NCBI GenBank assembly: GCA_032718475.1
Contig: JAUCBJ010003225.1
Span: 1 to 64,000, forward strand
Direction of reading: 5' to 3'
DNA length: 64,000 nucleotides
From: Nemertoderma westbladi
Lineage: Eukaryota > Xenacoelomorpha > Nemertodermatida > Nemertodermatidae
In this document: positions 22,796 to 32,368 of the stretch, one piece after another
How the letters are laid out: each line of letters starts with the position of its first letter
Numbering within the stretch: position 1 is the first letter of the stretch
The notes under the pieces: model-generated
What the model saw: the letters and a program-made list of their open reading frames with translations, nothing else
Told to the model about the DNA's origin: nothing
Databases searched by the model: none
Program-made: the position numbers and the translations under genes

Positions 22796-23048
22796 CAGGT
22801 CTAATATGGAGAACTATTTGCCTGCCATCAGTTTTGTATGGAGCAGCGATTATAGGACTTCAGGTGTTGATGGTTTAGCTCTGACATGTAGGAAGACAAT
22901 GCGGTCGGTTCTTAGGATGGGTAATTATATAAGCAATAACTGTTTCCACGCACTATTACACTCTAACAATTTTGAACATCTTGGGCAAAGGAGCAGAATG
23001 AAGTGTATTTATGCCCTGTTTAACTCTGGTAATCGGAAAGTTTTTTAA
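22796..23048 (+). mobile_element. Possible LINE RT C-terminal fragment
   Basis: One frame reads LIWRTICLPSVLYGAAIIGL. The ICLPSVLYGAA pattern is widespread just after the palm of non-LTR reverse transcriptases. The frame shifts and then reads KTMRSVLRMGNYISN, consistent with the following thumb region. Heavily decayed. Confidence 0.45.
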
Positions 23049-23350
23049 CTTTTCAGCACTATAATGATACAGCATCTGTTGGGACTACATGAGGAGAAGC
23101 TGTTTTCTGATTATATAGTTGACTTTAACGACCCACAAGTACAACTTAAATATTAGCTTCAAAAAAAGTTCAGAAATTTGATTTATCCCTACGGGGGATC
23201 ACTTCATTTATCTGTGTATAACAGATCTGTTATATTTCATGTAAAAATTATATTAGTTTTAGATAATTTAATGCCTAATTTTATGTCCAACATGTGCATT
23301 TTTCATTTATGACTTTTAACCTTGTTTGCCATATTTTATTGTTTTATTAA

Positions 23351-23730
23351 GCAGCAGCTTGGTCTAGTGGTGACATTCCTGGTCTTCCCATTAGGAAGCC
23401 CTGGTTCGATCCCTAGATGGGGCAGCACTGTTTGGGCACAGTGCTTTAAATGCTGCAGCCCAACCCTGGCTTTCATCCTTCAATGGTCGATAAATGGGAT
23501 CCAATGCAACTTGGGAAACAGAGTGGAAGGGTTTACTGTAGAAGATCACCAATGGTGGTGAACAGGCATTCCTTTAGGAAACAGAGTGGAAGGGTTTACT
23601 GTGGAAGATCACCCATGGTGGTGAACAGGCATTCCTTTAGAAAACAGAGTGGAAGGGTTTACTGTGGAAGATTACCCATGGTGGTGAACAGGCTTTCCTT
23701 GGTTTAACGTGCCTAAAAGATTCTCCCATT
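23351..23730 (+). mobile_element. tRNA-Gly-derived SINE with 63-bp tail repeats
   Basis: The head resembles tRNA-Gly(UCC). It has an A box in TTGGTCTAGTGGTGACAT, an anticodon-loop region CTTCCCA and a B box GGTTCGATCCC. A tRNA-unrelated body follows (GCAGCACTGTTTGGGCACAG, then CAACCCTGGCTTTCATCCTT). Next come three tandem 63-bp units (GGAAGGGTTTACTG, GAAGATCACC, GGTGGTGAACAGGCATTCC) starting near 23,515, 23,578 and 23,641. A conserved end reads AACGTGCCTAAAAGATTCTC. Three more copies lie on the minus strand at 31.3, 38.7 and 54.3 kb. Confidence 0.85.
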
Positions 23731-23777
23731 CTCCCATTGTTGTATTATTTGTTATTAATCAATAAAGCCACCGGAGC

Positions 23778-24583
23778 CTATAAAGCCGGATAATGAAAAA
23801 TTGCAGTTTCCAATAGCAAGTTTCCCATAAAAGTCTGAGTTTTCAGTGTAGGGCAAAGATCTTTGATTACTTTCAGTGCCTCTGTGTAGAGCACTTGTTC
23901 CTTTCCAGGGAGGAGGCAGTAAGCCACTGGTAGTGCTATATTGTGATATAAGAGTAACACTAAGTTTGTACGGAGTTCGAGTGGATGACTTGAAGGTTGC
24001 ATCTTCTAGGCAATGCAGTGAGGATTGCTTTACAGAAGATCAAGACCACCCCTAGAAGTAAATATTAGCATCTGATCAGTATGATGGATCAGAAATGGAC
24101 ATCCATCAGATTTACTCCCCATTGGGTAACTCTTGAGTTTGTCAGGAATACAAATGGAATCAGTTTATTGTAGAAGCGGAAAGTAACCCAAGCGTTGTTG
24201 TGTGATACAGCAAACTTTGTACGAAGCACCAGTAAAGGAACACATTAGGACCGCCTCTTTCTGTCAATCTTAAAACAGCAGAACCTACAATCTTATGAGT
24301 AGTTGTCAGATTGAACAGCGTTATAGTGTAGCTTGTTATCTGTTTGCATAGCCTCTATGCGCCCATGCCTGGAGCACCACATGTGTGTTTACCACTTTGT
24401 TCACAGGGACGACCATCAAATACTTTGATGGCAGATTCCAGATTTGTACTTTGTATGAGGTAAATCCTGACATTGGTATCGCTCGGAACCATCAGCCAGA
24501 CGTTTCTGTAAAATGAAGCCGTATCCTTGGCATACATATAAGATTTTTCCCTTAGTTGTCAACTCCTCCAATATTTCAGTCAT
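23778..24583 (-). pseudogene. Decayed FLYWCH-domain MULE transposase
   Basis: Two regions on the minus strand support this. At 24,583-24,365 a FLYWCH zinc-finger pattern appears: MTEILEELTTKGK, YVCQGYGFILQKRLADGSE, RYQC, then after a frameshift KVFDGRPCEQSGKHTC. At 24,002-23,778 the stretch IALPVAYCLLPGKEQVLYTE resembles the core of Mutator-like (MULE) transposases that carry an N-terminal FLYWCH finger. Stops and frameshifts lie between them. FLYWCH domains are known to be linked to Mutator-like transposases. Which is original here, a transposon or a host FLYWCH gene, cannot be told. Confidence 0.55.
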
Positions 24584-24806
24584 TATTGAATAATGTATGC
24601 TACCTTTGAAACAAATTGATACAATGAATAAAAACAGAATGAATTCAACAAAAAGAAAACAGGTCTTATATAGGCCAGGTATGAAGTTAGGACAATTGCG
24701 ACCTGGACAATTGCGACCCAACAAATTTATCCAAAATCAACGATGTAATGTATATCATATATCATTATACGTAAAGTGACATGCCGACTTTAGGGCATTT
24801 GTAAAC

Positions 24807-24839
24807 ATCATGATAATTATTAAAACGACAAGGAGTTTC
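24807..24839. repeat. Left 33-bp inverted repeat of the Penelope-like element
   Basis: ATCATGATAATTATTAAAAC continues to ...GACAAGGAGTTTC. It is the exact reverse complement of 26,958-26,990. Matching stops at once on both sides. Confidence 0.97.
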
Positions 24840-24847
24840 CCTCTCTA

Positions 24848-26305
24848 ATGCTGAGGATGTCACATTACGTGCAGGATTCGCGTTCGGTGAGGGAGGCGGT
24901 TCCGAGCTGCCCGATGTCCAGGGCAACGTTCATGTCCTTGGACGTCGTGGATATGTACCCCTCTGTGGACCACGATGTTGCCATTTCCGCGATTGAGGCG
25001 GTGATCGGGGAGAATTTGGAGGACTCTGGGTTTACCTTGGGGCAGGTCATGCTTATATTAAAATTTGTGCTGACTCGTGCAAATTTTGGTTTTGAAGGTG
25101 CTTTTTATGTCTTGATAAAGGGGTTAGGGATGGGAGGCCCCTCGGGGAAGGTTTTGGCGGTCCTAGTGGTGGATCGTATCCACACCCACGTGGGTTTGGT
25201 TGCTCGGTTCAGCGCCATTTATTTCAAAACGTTTGTGGATGATGGTGAGGCTATTTGGGATGGGGAGTTGGAGGACTCTGTAAAGGAGGCGATCGCTGAG
25301 CGTTATGTGGCGGCGTGTGAGGCCGTATACGTTAAGGGGGGGATCCGTTTCACCTTCGAATTCTCGAACACCAGTTCAGTGTTTCTGGACATGGAGTTGG
25401 TGTTGAAGCCGGGTCAGGGAATAGTGAATTTGGTTTATTTCAAACCGCTTACTAAGAGGTTGCCCATTCCCAGATCCAGTTTGCACGATCGGAGGGTTCT
25501 GCAGGGTGTGGTGAGTGGCCAGCTGATACGTTTCGCGAGGTTGACAAGGACAACCAGGGACTTTGAGAGTGCGAGGGACCATTATTTAACGGATTGCTGG
25601 GTGTCCGGGTATAGTGAGGGGTTTTTGAATGAGGCCCGGGGTTGGGACCCGGAACGGTTACGGGACTCGCCCGTTGTCAAACCGGGGGGTGGCGCCAAGT
25701 CAGAGAAGAACATCCGGGTAGACGGTAGGTTCGCGAAGGTCGTCAAGCCGGTCCTCCGGCGGTATCGGCGGTTGTTGGGAGAGAGTGGGATGGGAGTTGC
25801 GTGCAATCTTTACGCGGGTCGGAGTTTGGGTAATATGTTGGTTCAGAAGCGGCCGCCGGCTAAGGGGAGGGGAAATAGACGATGCAGGTCCCGGGCGGGG
25901 TGTAAAACCTGCGACGCCATGTACGACATGGCCCGGACCCCATGGGGTGAGAAGATCAACGGTTTTTTCACGTGTGTGTCCCACGGTGTACTTTATCTGT
26001 TGACCTGCACCAATCACCTGGGGGGGGGGGGGGGGGGGTATTACTTGGGCCAGACTGAGCAAACCATTAGGGATAGGATGATGGGTCACCGATCGGCCAT
26101 AGGTAGGTACGTGAAGGAAGTGCATCCTGATCAAGAGAACACGGGGGAGTATGTGCTGTTGGATCATTTTGCCCAGTGCGTGTTAGGGTGTCTCAGGGTC
26201 TCGGGGTTTTGGAGCTTCAGGTCGGATGAGTACCGGATCCACGCCGAGGCAAACTATATTTTCAAGTTTAGGCCCCCATGGAACAGAATGGTTCCGGCAG
26301 TTTAA
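24848..26305 (+). CDS. Penelope-like reverse transcriptase with GIY-YIG endonuclease (5' truncated)
   Basis: 485 residues, read from the first ATG just inside the left inverted repeat. RT motif A is SLDVVDMYPSV (30-40). The motif B region is KGLGMGGPSGKVLA (91-104). Motif C is FVDDG (130-133 region) with both aspartates. A family-typical SNTSSVFLDMEL (173-184) follows. The linker holds a Cys cluster, RCRSRAGCKTC (345-355). The C-terminal GIY-YIG nuclease reads GVLYLLTC (380-387), then YYLGQTEQTIRDR (398-410) with a following GHR. The GIY part is interrupted by a run of 19 G (26,020-26,038) translated as six glycines, where relatives usually have a Cys-containing loop. The N-terminal RT fingers are missing. 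No stop or frameshift breaks the rest. Confidence 0.93.
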   Translation: MLRMSHYVQDSRSVREAVPSCPMSRATFMSLDVVDMYPSVDHDVAISAIEAVIGENLEDSGFTLGQVMLILKFVLTRANFGFEGAFYVLIKGLGMGGPSGKVLAVLVVDRIHTHVGLVARFSAIYFKTFVDDGEAIWDGELEDSVKEAIAERYVAACEAVYVKGGIRFTFEFSNTSSVFLDMELVLKPGQGIVNLVYFKPLTKRLPIPRSSLHDRRVLQGVVSGQLIRFARLTRTTRDFESARDHYLTDCWVSGYSEGFLNEARGWDPERLRDSPVVKPGGGAKSEKNIRVDGRFAKVVKPVLRRYRRLLGESGMGVACNLYAGRSLGNMLVQKRPPAKGRGNRRCRSRAGCKTCDAMYDMARTPWGEKINGFFTCVSHGVLYLLTCTNHLGGGGGGYYLGQTEQTIRDRMMGHRSAIGRYVKEVHPDQENTGEYVLLDHFAQCVLGCLRVSGFWSFRSDEYRIHAEANYIFKFRPPWNRMVPAV

Positions 26306-26420
26306 CGCGGTCGGGTCTTACGGTGAAACTCATGGGGTGGCCTGGTGCAATTGCCCTCTGGTTACTTTCAGTTTCAGCGTGGTATATTATTTTAATGTAG
26401 TATTGTGTTTGGGCATGTTT

Positions 26421-26668
26421 TCTGCCATTAATACTGCTCTGTGCCATTTGTACTGTAAATAGTAGCGCACGGCCCTGCCTAATCAAGTCTCGTATTGATT
26501 TTTATGATATTATGTTTTTGTATGGATATTTCACATACGTCAGGAATTTCGTACTGTAGTTGTGATCTCGCGTGCGTAAGGCTCTCTGCCATTAATACTG
26601 CTCTGTGCCATTTGTACTGTAGATAGTAGCGCACGGCCCTGTCTAATCACGTCTCGGTGCTGTATTGA
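26421..26668 (+). repeat. Direct duplication in the 3' region of the Penelope-like element
   Basis: TCTGCCATTAATACTGCTCT begins at 26,421 and again at 26,585. About 80 bp match nearly exactly (through AGTAGCGCACGGCCCTG.CTAATCA.GTCTCG), 164 bp apart. This may be a relic of tandem terminal repeats or a slippage duplication. Confidence 0.9.
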
Positions 26669-26893
26669 TTGATTAGTTTTGTATTTGTTTCCATAATTAA
26701 GAGTTCAGTTGTCTATTTTGTCAGCTCTGCGGACCGTGGCTGCAGGGCTTTTCTAACCACAAAACAAATGTAGGGGTAATGTTATTTGTACCATAGATAT
26801 ACATCGTTTGTTTGTGAGTGATCGGCAGTCTATTTCAGATTTGTTATTGTTTTTTGTTTGGTAGGCCTACCTGTAGTGCGGTAGTGTGTTTTT

Positions 26894-26930
26894 GTGCTGA
26901 TGATGCCCCAAAGGGGAGAAATTAATCCAC
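26894..26930 (+). ncRNA. Hammerhead-ribozyme-like motif in the 3' part of the Penelope-like element
   Basis: In order: GTG (stem I, 26,894-26,896), CTGATGA (conserved core, 26,897-26,903), CCCC-AAA-GGGG (stem II hairpin, 26,906-26,916), GAAA (core, 26,918-26,921), TTAA (minimal stem III/loop), TC (the UH cleavage dinucleotide, 26,926-26,927), then CAC pairing with the first GTG. This is a type I hammerhead arrangement with a very short stem III. Such minimal hammerheads are known in Penelope-like elements. An unpaired or bulged TG/A at the base of stem II is a flaw, so activity is uncertain. Confidence 0.6.
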
Positions 26931-26957
26931 TGTTCTAGATTATATTGAAGTGTTCAT

Positions 26958-26990
26958 GAAACTCCTTGTCGTTTTAATAATTATCATGAT
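26958..26990. repeat. Right 33-bp inverted repeat of the Penelope-like element
   Basis: GAAACTCCTTGTCGTTTTAA... is the exact reverse complement of 24,807-24,839. It lies 28 bp downstream of the hammerhead-like motif. Confidence 0.97.
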
Positions 26991-29900
26991 ATATCATTAT
27001 AATCATATACTTTTTATAACATTATAAATAAATTTCATTGTAAATTAAAATATATTATATCAATAGCTTAATAGCTAGTAAAAAAAATAATTGATTAAAT
27101 TTATCCAAAACAAACAGCAATTAAAACAGTAAATAAGATGAACTAAGTTAAAAGTATACCTAGGTTATGCTAAAACAATACATTTTAATTGTATGCATTC
27201 CAGAATATCAAATGCAAATAAGGGCCTACAGCTCCTTTTGTTGATATGTAACTACAGTAATTTAAATGTAGATAGCAGCTACCCGTATAATTTCGACCCA
27301 GCAAATTTATCTATAGCATGGATTGCAATTGTCAGGGTCCCAATTGTCTGGACATGGTCAAGTATGAATTAAGTTCCATTTCAAAACACATACTCAACGC
27401 GCCTCAAATTGGCTTGTCAATCAACATCCAAAAAAATACATTTAGGCCTACCTCTGGAGTTGTAGTTAATTTCTGATGAGTTGGGAGAAGTGACAAGGGG
27501 GAGATGGGAGGGGGGGGGGGGGGGGGGGGTGGTCATCTGATAAATTTTTTTGTATTTCCTCTGTATCTTTGAGTCAGGTTTGAAAGGAAAACCGAGATTT
27601 CGTGACTTTTCCTAAAATTGTAATGGGTCATCCAGCAGAGCAAACGCCATTTACATGGCTATGTTAGTTTTCGTGCAGTCAGTGGTCCCCTTCTGCAACC
27701 CATCTCCAGTATTTTTTGGCCCCGATCCAGCGGTTGTTTTGATGCTGATCACGGTTATAGAACTCAAATATAACATTCGAGGTAATTTTGAATGTCTCCC
27801 TTATTTTTTCCGCATATTTTGATGCGTCAATGTGCGGCATGAAAAATACAAGTAGCACAAATTTGATAATCAAAAATTATTACCAAATAAACCTGATTTT
27901 AAGACATAATAGGTTTTCTGGGATGGTGATCACGAATATTACACTCAAAAATATCGTATTATGTGAGATCCTCGATGCAATTCAATAGAAATATATTATA
28001 TAGCTTTGCAGCAAGTTAGATCAAAGAAATCCCATGAATCATTCAATATCCAACCTCGAATAAGATCCAATAAGCCATTACGCCCAGAGGTTATTGCCTT
28101 GGGAGATTTCTTACATTAATTAATTAAGGAACTAACTGAAATCTCCAGTCACAGGTTGGAAGTTGGAGAAATTGTATTTATTAAGGACAAAAGCACAGCC
28201 TCTAGTATGAGTACCTATATCAGAAATCTACTACTGATATATTGGTCTCTCATTCAATGAGGGTCTGGATGCAGACGAGTGATATTCAATGTATTGTGCA
28301 GTGTCCACACAATGTGCATCTGCTTAACCAGTAATTGTTACTTTCTGTAAGAATTTTGTTGTAGTAATAATAATAATAGTAATGGTAACAATTTGGAGCG
28401 AAATAAATTAAACACAGCTCTAACGGTTTCGTTAAAATTTTGCATGAAACATTCGGGTGACTGTCTTCTATCTGGAATATTCTTAGAATTATGTTCTAGT
28501 AATTTTATTATTTATTTGTAATTCTTTCTCACAATTCATGAAATACAGCATTTTAATCGTACGTTTTATTTTAATGTATTTGATTTATATATTACATGAA
28601 GGCCCTTCTTCGTTAGTAACACATTGAACCATGGGATTGCGATGGTCGAGGCTATATTATTTTGGGATACCTGGACCGCCTTTAGAACCTCCTGCACATT
28701 ATGGAGATGTAATAATGGGTAACTTCTATTGATGCTGAAAGTTAAAATTGACTTGTAGTGTAGGTAGTGTAAGTATTCTGTATGACGCTGAAAGTACTCG
28801 GTACAGGGATGTAAGGCGGCGTGTAGGGCATCATCAGCCATCCAAGTAATTATATTAGCAAATTGGATAATATATTTGTGATCTAAATACGCATTTAATT
28901 GTCCATATTTACTTGGGGCCAGTAGGGCAATATAGATAGTTATTTACTGTTTAGTGAATATTGCAGCTTCATTGTAATAAAGGTCCAATCACTGTTGAGA
29001 GATCGCGGGGCCGGTTGTCATATCTGACCTTGCGGTTGGGGTTACACCTCATACTATAATTGTGTGGGTTTTCTTAGGAATGGCTTTTGTTGCTTGGCAA
29101 GTATCTAATTGACTAATTTTCATATTGATTTGCAACTCTGAGAATTCTTAGCAAAGTGGATTTTGGTTACAGCGAATTTCGACACGTGACGCAAATATGA
29201 GTTGGTGTACCAAACTGGCATCAGATAAGGTGCAGTGCACTCCCCCTGGTGACTTTATTGTTGTTGGCAAAGTAATCTCATGGAATTTTCAGGCGATTAA
29301 ATGGGATATACTATCAATTGCAATAGAATACTGTCATTGGAAATGAAGCTATCGTATCTCGCATCTGGGTTGTTTCCTTAACCTATATGGTTGAATCCCT
29401 TGAGATTTACCTAAGGTGCCTTATACTTGGAAATTCATTGCCACATTTATGCCAGAATAAGAATCGATCAGAAGTGGAAAACTACTATTGATTTCAGGTT
29501 AAGTTAGTAAATATTTTTTACCTTATCCAATTAAACAGCGAAATTGAAAAGAGTGTGTATAGTATGACTTGCTCTGCTTGGATATGGATGGCGGTTTCAT
29601 CAATTATTTTGACATAAAATAATCCATCATCCATTAGTCTATCATTCCGAAGATTCTTATTTCAATTCATTGGTTTCTCTTCCTCTTCTCACTCCATGGA
29701 ATTCAATAACAACTAAACATTTATTTATGTAAAATATGTAACTTCCATACTTTCATCATCTTTTCTGAACAAGATTGTTATTCTACAGACAATATCATAA
29801 CAATACATACAGTAGATAGTCACATCATCATGGCTCACGTAGGGAATTGAGTAGCATCTTGCTGAGATATACAGGAACAGGGAGGGTGGGTGGGGCATAT

Positions 29901-30179
29901 AATTACTTAACCCCCTCACATGTGAAGAATTGCCTTGTCACACACAATCAGTGGGTCTTTGTTCTGGCATAGTTCCTTATCTGATTTGGAGAATCGCCAA
30001 TGGCTGTCATCCTAAGGTTAATATGATTGTGGTAACCTTTTCATGAAATTCAAATTCAATTTTAATGGAACTCGGGGGAATTGTATAAATTTATTATGAA
30101 TTTTTAAGTAGCCGAGAAAATGAAGATATACAGTATTACAGTAAATTTAGTGGAAACGCTACGCTGAATATTGATATCC
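26991..30179. other. Intergenic DNA, no supported gene
   Basis: Contains a 20-bp poly-G tract (27,510-27,529). ORFs on both strands (for example 28,566-28,841 minus) have no motif. No TM1-TM3 receptor exon was recognised here. Confidence 0.4.
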
Positions 30180-30285
30180 ATTATGAAAAAGGAACATGTT
30201 ACAAGAAAGTTACAAGAAAGAAAATTACAGTTTTACAATGTAATTCTAGCCTTTCTGACAAAAACAATAAACGAGAGTAAAGAAT
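30180..30285 (+). repeat. Diverged copy of the AACCAAAACAATAAA motif unit
   Basis: Two short GTTACAAGAAA repeats are followed by ATTACAG and CTTTCTGACAAAAACAATAAACGA. This matches the dispersed motif with mismatches and sits 105 bp left of a large palindrome carrying better copies. Confidence 0.5.
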
Positions 30286-30390
30286 AAAACGGATTCATGT
30301 TTGGCTTTGTTGATTGTGGTTTTCGGTTGATTGTTATCGGTCAATGACCCGGTGAGTACAAAACAAAGACACAAGACCCACTGTACAAAA

Positions 30391-30659
30391 CACATGTGTT
30401 AAATTTCGTTTATTGTTTTGGTTATCCTACACGCCTCTGTAACCTGCTCCTTTACTCCTGCTCCTTTAAATGACAATGGGACCTAACGCTCTTTGGGATC
30501 TAACGCGACTTTACCTCTTTGTTTTGTACAAGTCCCAAAGAGCGTTAGGTCCCAAAGAGCGTTAGGTCCCATTGCCATTTAAAGGAGCAGGTTAGTAAAG
30601 GTGCAGGTTACAGAGGCATGTTGGTGGAACCAAAACAATAAACGAAAGTTAACACATGT
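30391..30659. mobile_element. Large fold-back element carrying the dispersed motif in both arms
   Basis: The left arm (about 30,391-30,512) reads CACATGTGTTAA, CGTTTATTGTTTTGGTTA, CCTCTGTAACCTGCTCCTTT, ACCTAACGCTCTTTGGGA. The right arm (about 30,530-30,659) is its inverted copy, with the TCCCAAAGAGCGTTAGG block duplicated. Arms are about 120 bp and nearly perfect, so the single strand would form a long hairpin. There is no coding capacity. Confidence 0.88.
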
Positions 30660-31279
30660 TACAAGAAAATGCAGGTCTTTTCTCAGGTATAAACTTATTA
30701 GTAACTAATCAAGAACGGATAACGAATACAGAAGTAATAAAAGAACATAGAAGTAATAAAAGACTAAACTTTCTATTGTATCTTATTTATAAAGATACAG
30801 TCAGATAATATATGCCTGAAATACATGCTCAATTGCACACAAGATGAACAAACCCAAAACTATGGTATTTCGTTTTTCAGAGAATTAGAAATCATTCCTA
30901 TTATGAATTATATATAATCTTTATAACCAAATAACCTTTGTCGAGTTACTTACACAACTGTATTGACACAGCAAACAATGTTAAAGCAACAGAAAACAAT
31001 GAGAAAGCAAAAAATTATCAGCAAACAAATAAAGCATTTTTTGTGCAGTGAACTCTTCAATGCCATTTGCATTGAAGAAACAAAGTTTTGAGTCGTCGAT
31101 TTAATTTTATATGGTACTGTTCTGACAGCTGGTTTATTGGTGATCATAAAATCGTCGAAAATTACTATTTGAGAACGATTATGTTGTCATGGGATTTAGG
31201 GTAGTAGACTTGAGACTAGGTCGACTAGGTGAGTTGTTTGAGCCTATTTACCAAGAGATGTATGTTGTAAACCCGTAGG
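30660..31279. other. Intergenic DNA
   Basis: No feature is supported. Confidence 0.4.
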
Positions 31280-31472
31280 TTAACATGGGTGATCTTCCAT
31301 CAAGTTGCCTTGGTTCCCATTTATCGACCATTGAAGGATGAAAGCCGGGGTTGGGCTAGGCTGCAGCATTTAAAGCACTGTGCCCAAACAGTGCTGCCCC
31401 ATCTAGGGATCGAACCAGGGCTCCCTAATCGGAAGCCCAGTAATGTCACTACTAGACCAAGCTGCTGCTTGG
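31280..31472 (-). mobile_element. tRNA-Gly-derived SINE, minus strand
   Basis: Reverse complement of the family described at 23.35 kb: A box CTTGGTCTAGTAGTGACAT, B box GGTTCGATCCC, body with CACTGTTTGGGCACAG and CCCCGGCTTTCATCC. It has only a short part of the tail repeat (GATCACCCATG). It lies about 0.7 kb left of the first GPCR exon found. Confidence 0.85.
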
Positions 31473-32175
31473 TCTAACATATTGTAACATGTTAAGAAAC
31501 AGTATAATAGCATGTGTGTTACAAGCTATTGCCCAAAGTCCCCGGGCCTGCGCGTGGTAGTGGCACTGCACAGATTGAAAACTATAAGTCAGTCTTTGTA
31601 CATAATAATTATGGGCTTGCTACGTTTACTGTAGCAGCAATTAATCAACACTAAAACTACAATATCTGTTTCATGATATTTTATGTATATCTTGTGCCGA
31701 AGGAATTAACTATGGTTGGTATATGTATGTTTACTTTATTAGGCTTCTAATTGGACACTGAGACAATATTAGAGGGTCACCTATAGTGATTAATCCCTGT
31801 ACAAACTATGCACAATGGATATGGATAAGCAATATATATATATTATATACAAAACGTATACCATATGACAATATAATAGATTGCGCAACACGTGATCTTC
31901 CCTTTGTTTGGCCGCGAGGCCCTATTGCTACTTGACTTTGTTACGTAGTAATCCCCTTTATTGGAGGGTGATAATTGCTGCTGTTATCTGGCTGATGGCT
32001 AGCTAATAGTGGTTTCTGGATTGGCGAAGTGCATATAGGGACAATCCCATAACAAGTGTCTACTTGGTGTAAGGGAACAAACACCAAACGACATTACACA
32101 GATATATTCGCAGCACGCAGCATATTAGTTATTTATTGTCGAGTACAATGCTTTTTAATATTTATTTTGGTATAG
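31473..32175. other. Putative intron sequence before the DRY exon
   Basis: Non-coding DNA ending in a polypyrimidine-containing acceptor (TTTATTTTGGTATAG). It is inferred to be intron of the GPCR gene because the exon at 32,176 opens inside a codon. Confidence 0.45.
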
Positions 32176-32368
32176 ATACGTTGTAATTCTCCACCCACTG
32201 AAGCCACGAATGACTGCCCGAATATCAATATCTATAATTATCATCATATGGCTGCTATCCATAATCATCTGTTTGCCAATGGCGATATTTGCGGTGGCTA
32301 AACCCAGTCAAATAGACAAGACTTTGGTTTGTATGGAAGTGTGGGGTGATGATAAGAAAGTTAGCGAG
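32176..32368 (+). CDS. Neuropeptide-type GPCR, exon with DRY motif, TM4 and ECL2
   Basis: The exon follows a TATAG acceptor and starts with one base that completes an Arg codon. It then reads YVVILHPLKPRMT, the segment after the DRY arginine at the end of TM3. TM4 follows (IIIIIWLLSIIICLPMAIF). Extracellular loop 2 has the conserved Cys in LVCMEVWGDD. The exon ends after a complete Glu codon at GTAAGT. A phase-2 intron inside the DRY arginine codon is a known feature of many peptide-receptor GPCR genes. Exons for TM1-TM3 were not found to the left in this window. HPLKPRM and CMEVW suggest the neuropeptide Y/RYamide/tachykinin-like group of class A receptors. Confidence 0.88.

Larger units (their letters stand above)
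24807..26990 (+). mobile_element. Penelope-like retroelement bounded by perfect 33-bp inverted repeats
   Basis: A single + strand ORF (24,848-26,305) encodes RT plus a GIY-YIG endonuclease, the hallmark of Penelope-like elements. The ORF lacks the first RT motifs, so the copy is 5' truncated. It is flanked by perfect inverted repeats at 24,807-24,839 and 26,958-26,990. The 3' non-coding part holds an internal duplication and a hammerhead-like motif. GC content is markedly higher than in the surrounding DNA, consistent with recent insertion. Penelope-like copies flanked by inverted or tandem partial terminal repeats are known. Confidence 0.9.

Noticed and set aside
23351-23430. A functional tRNA-Gly gene
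   Set aside because: A and B boxes are present but acceptor and T stems do not pair, and the sequence continues into a SINE body repeated elsewhere in the window.
25700-26167. 155-codon Pro-rich minus-strand ORF
   Set aside because: It is the antisense shadow of the Penelope-like RT/endonuclease frame in GC-rich DNA.
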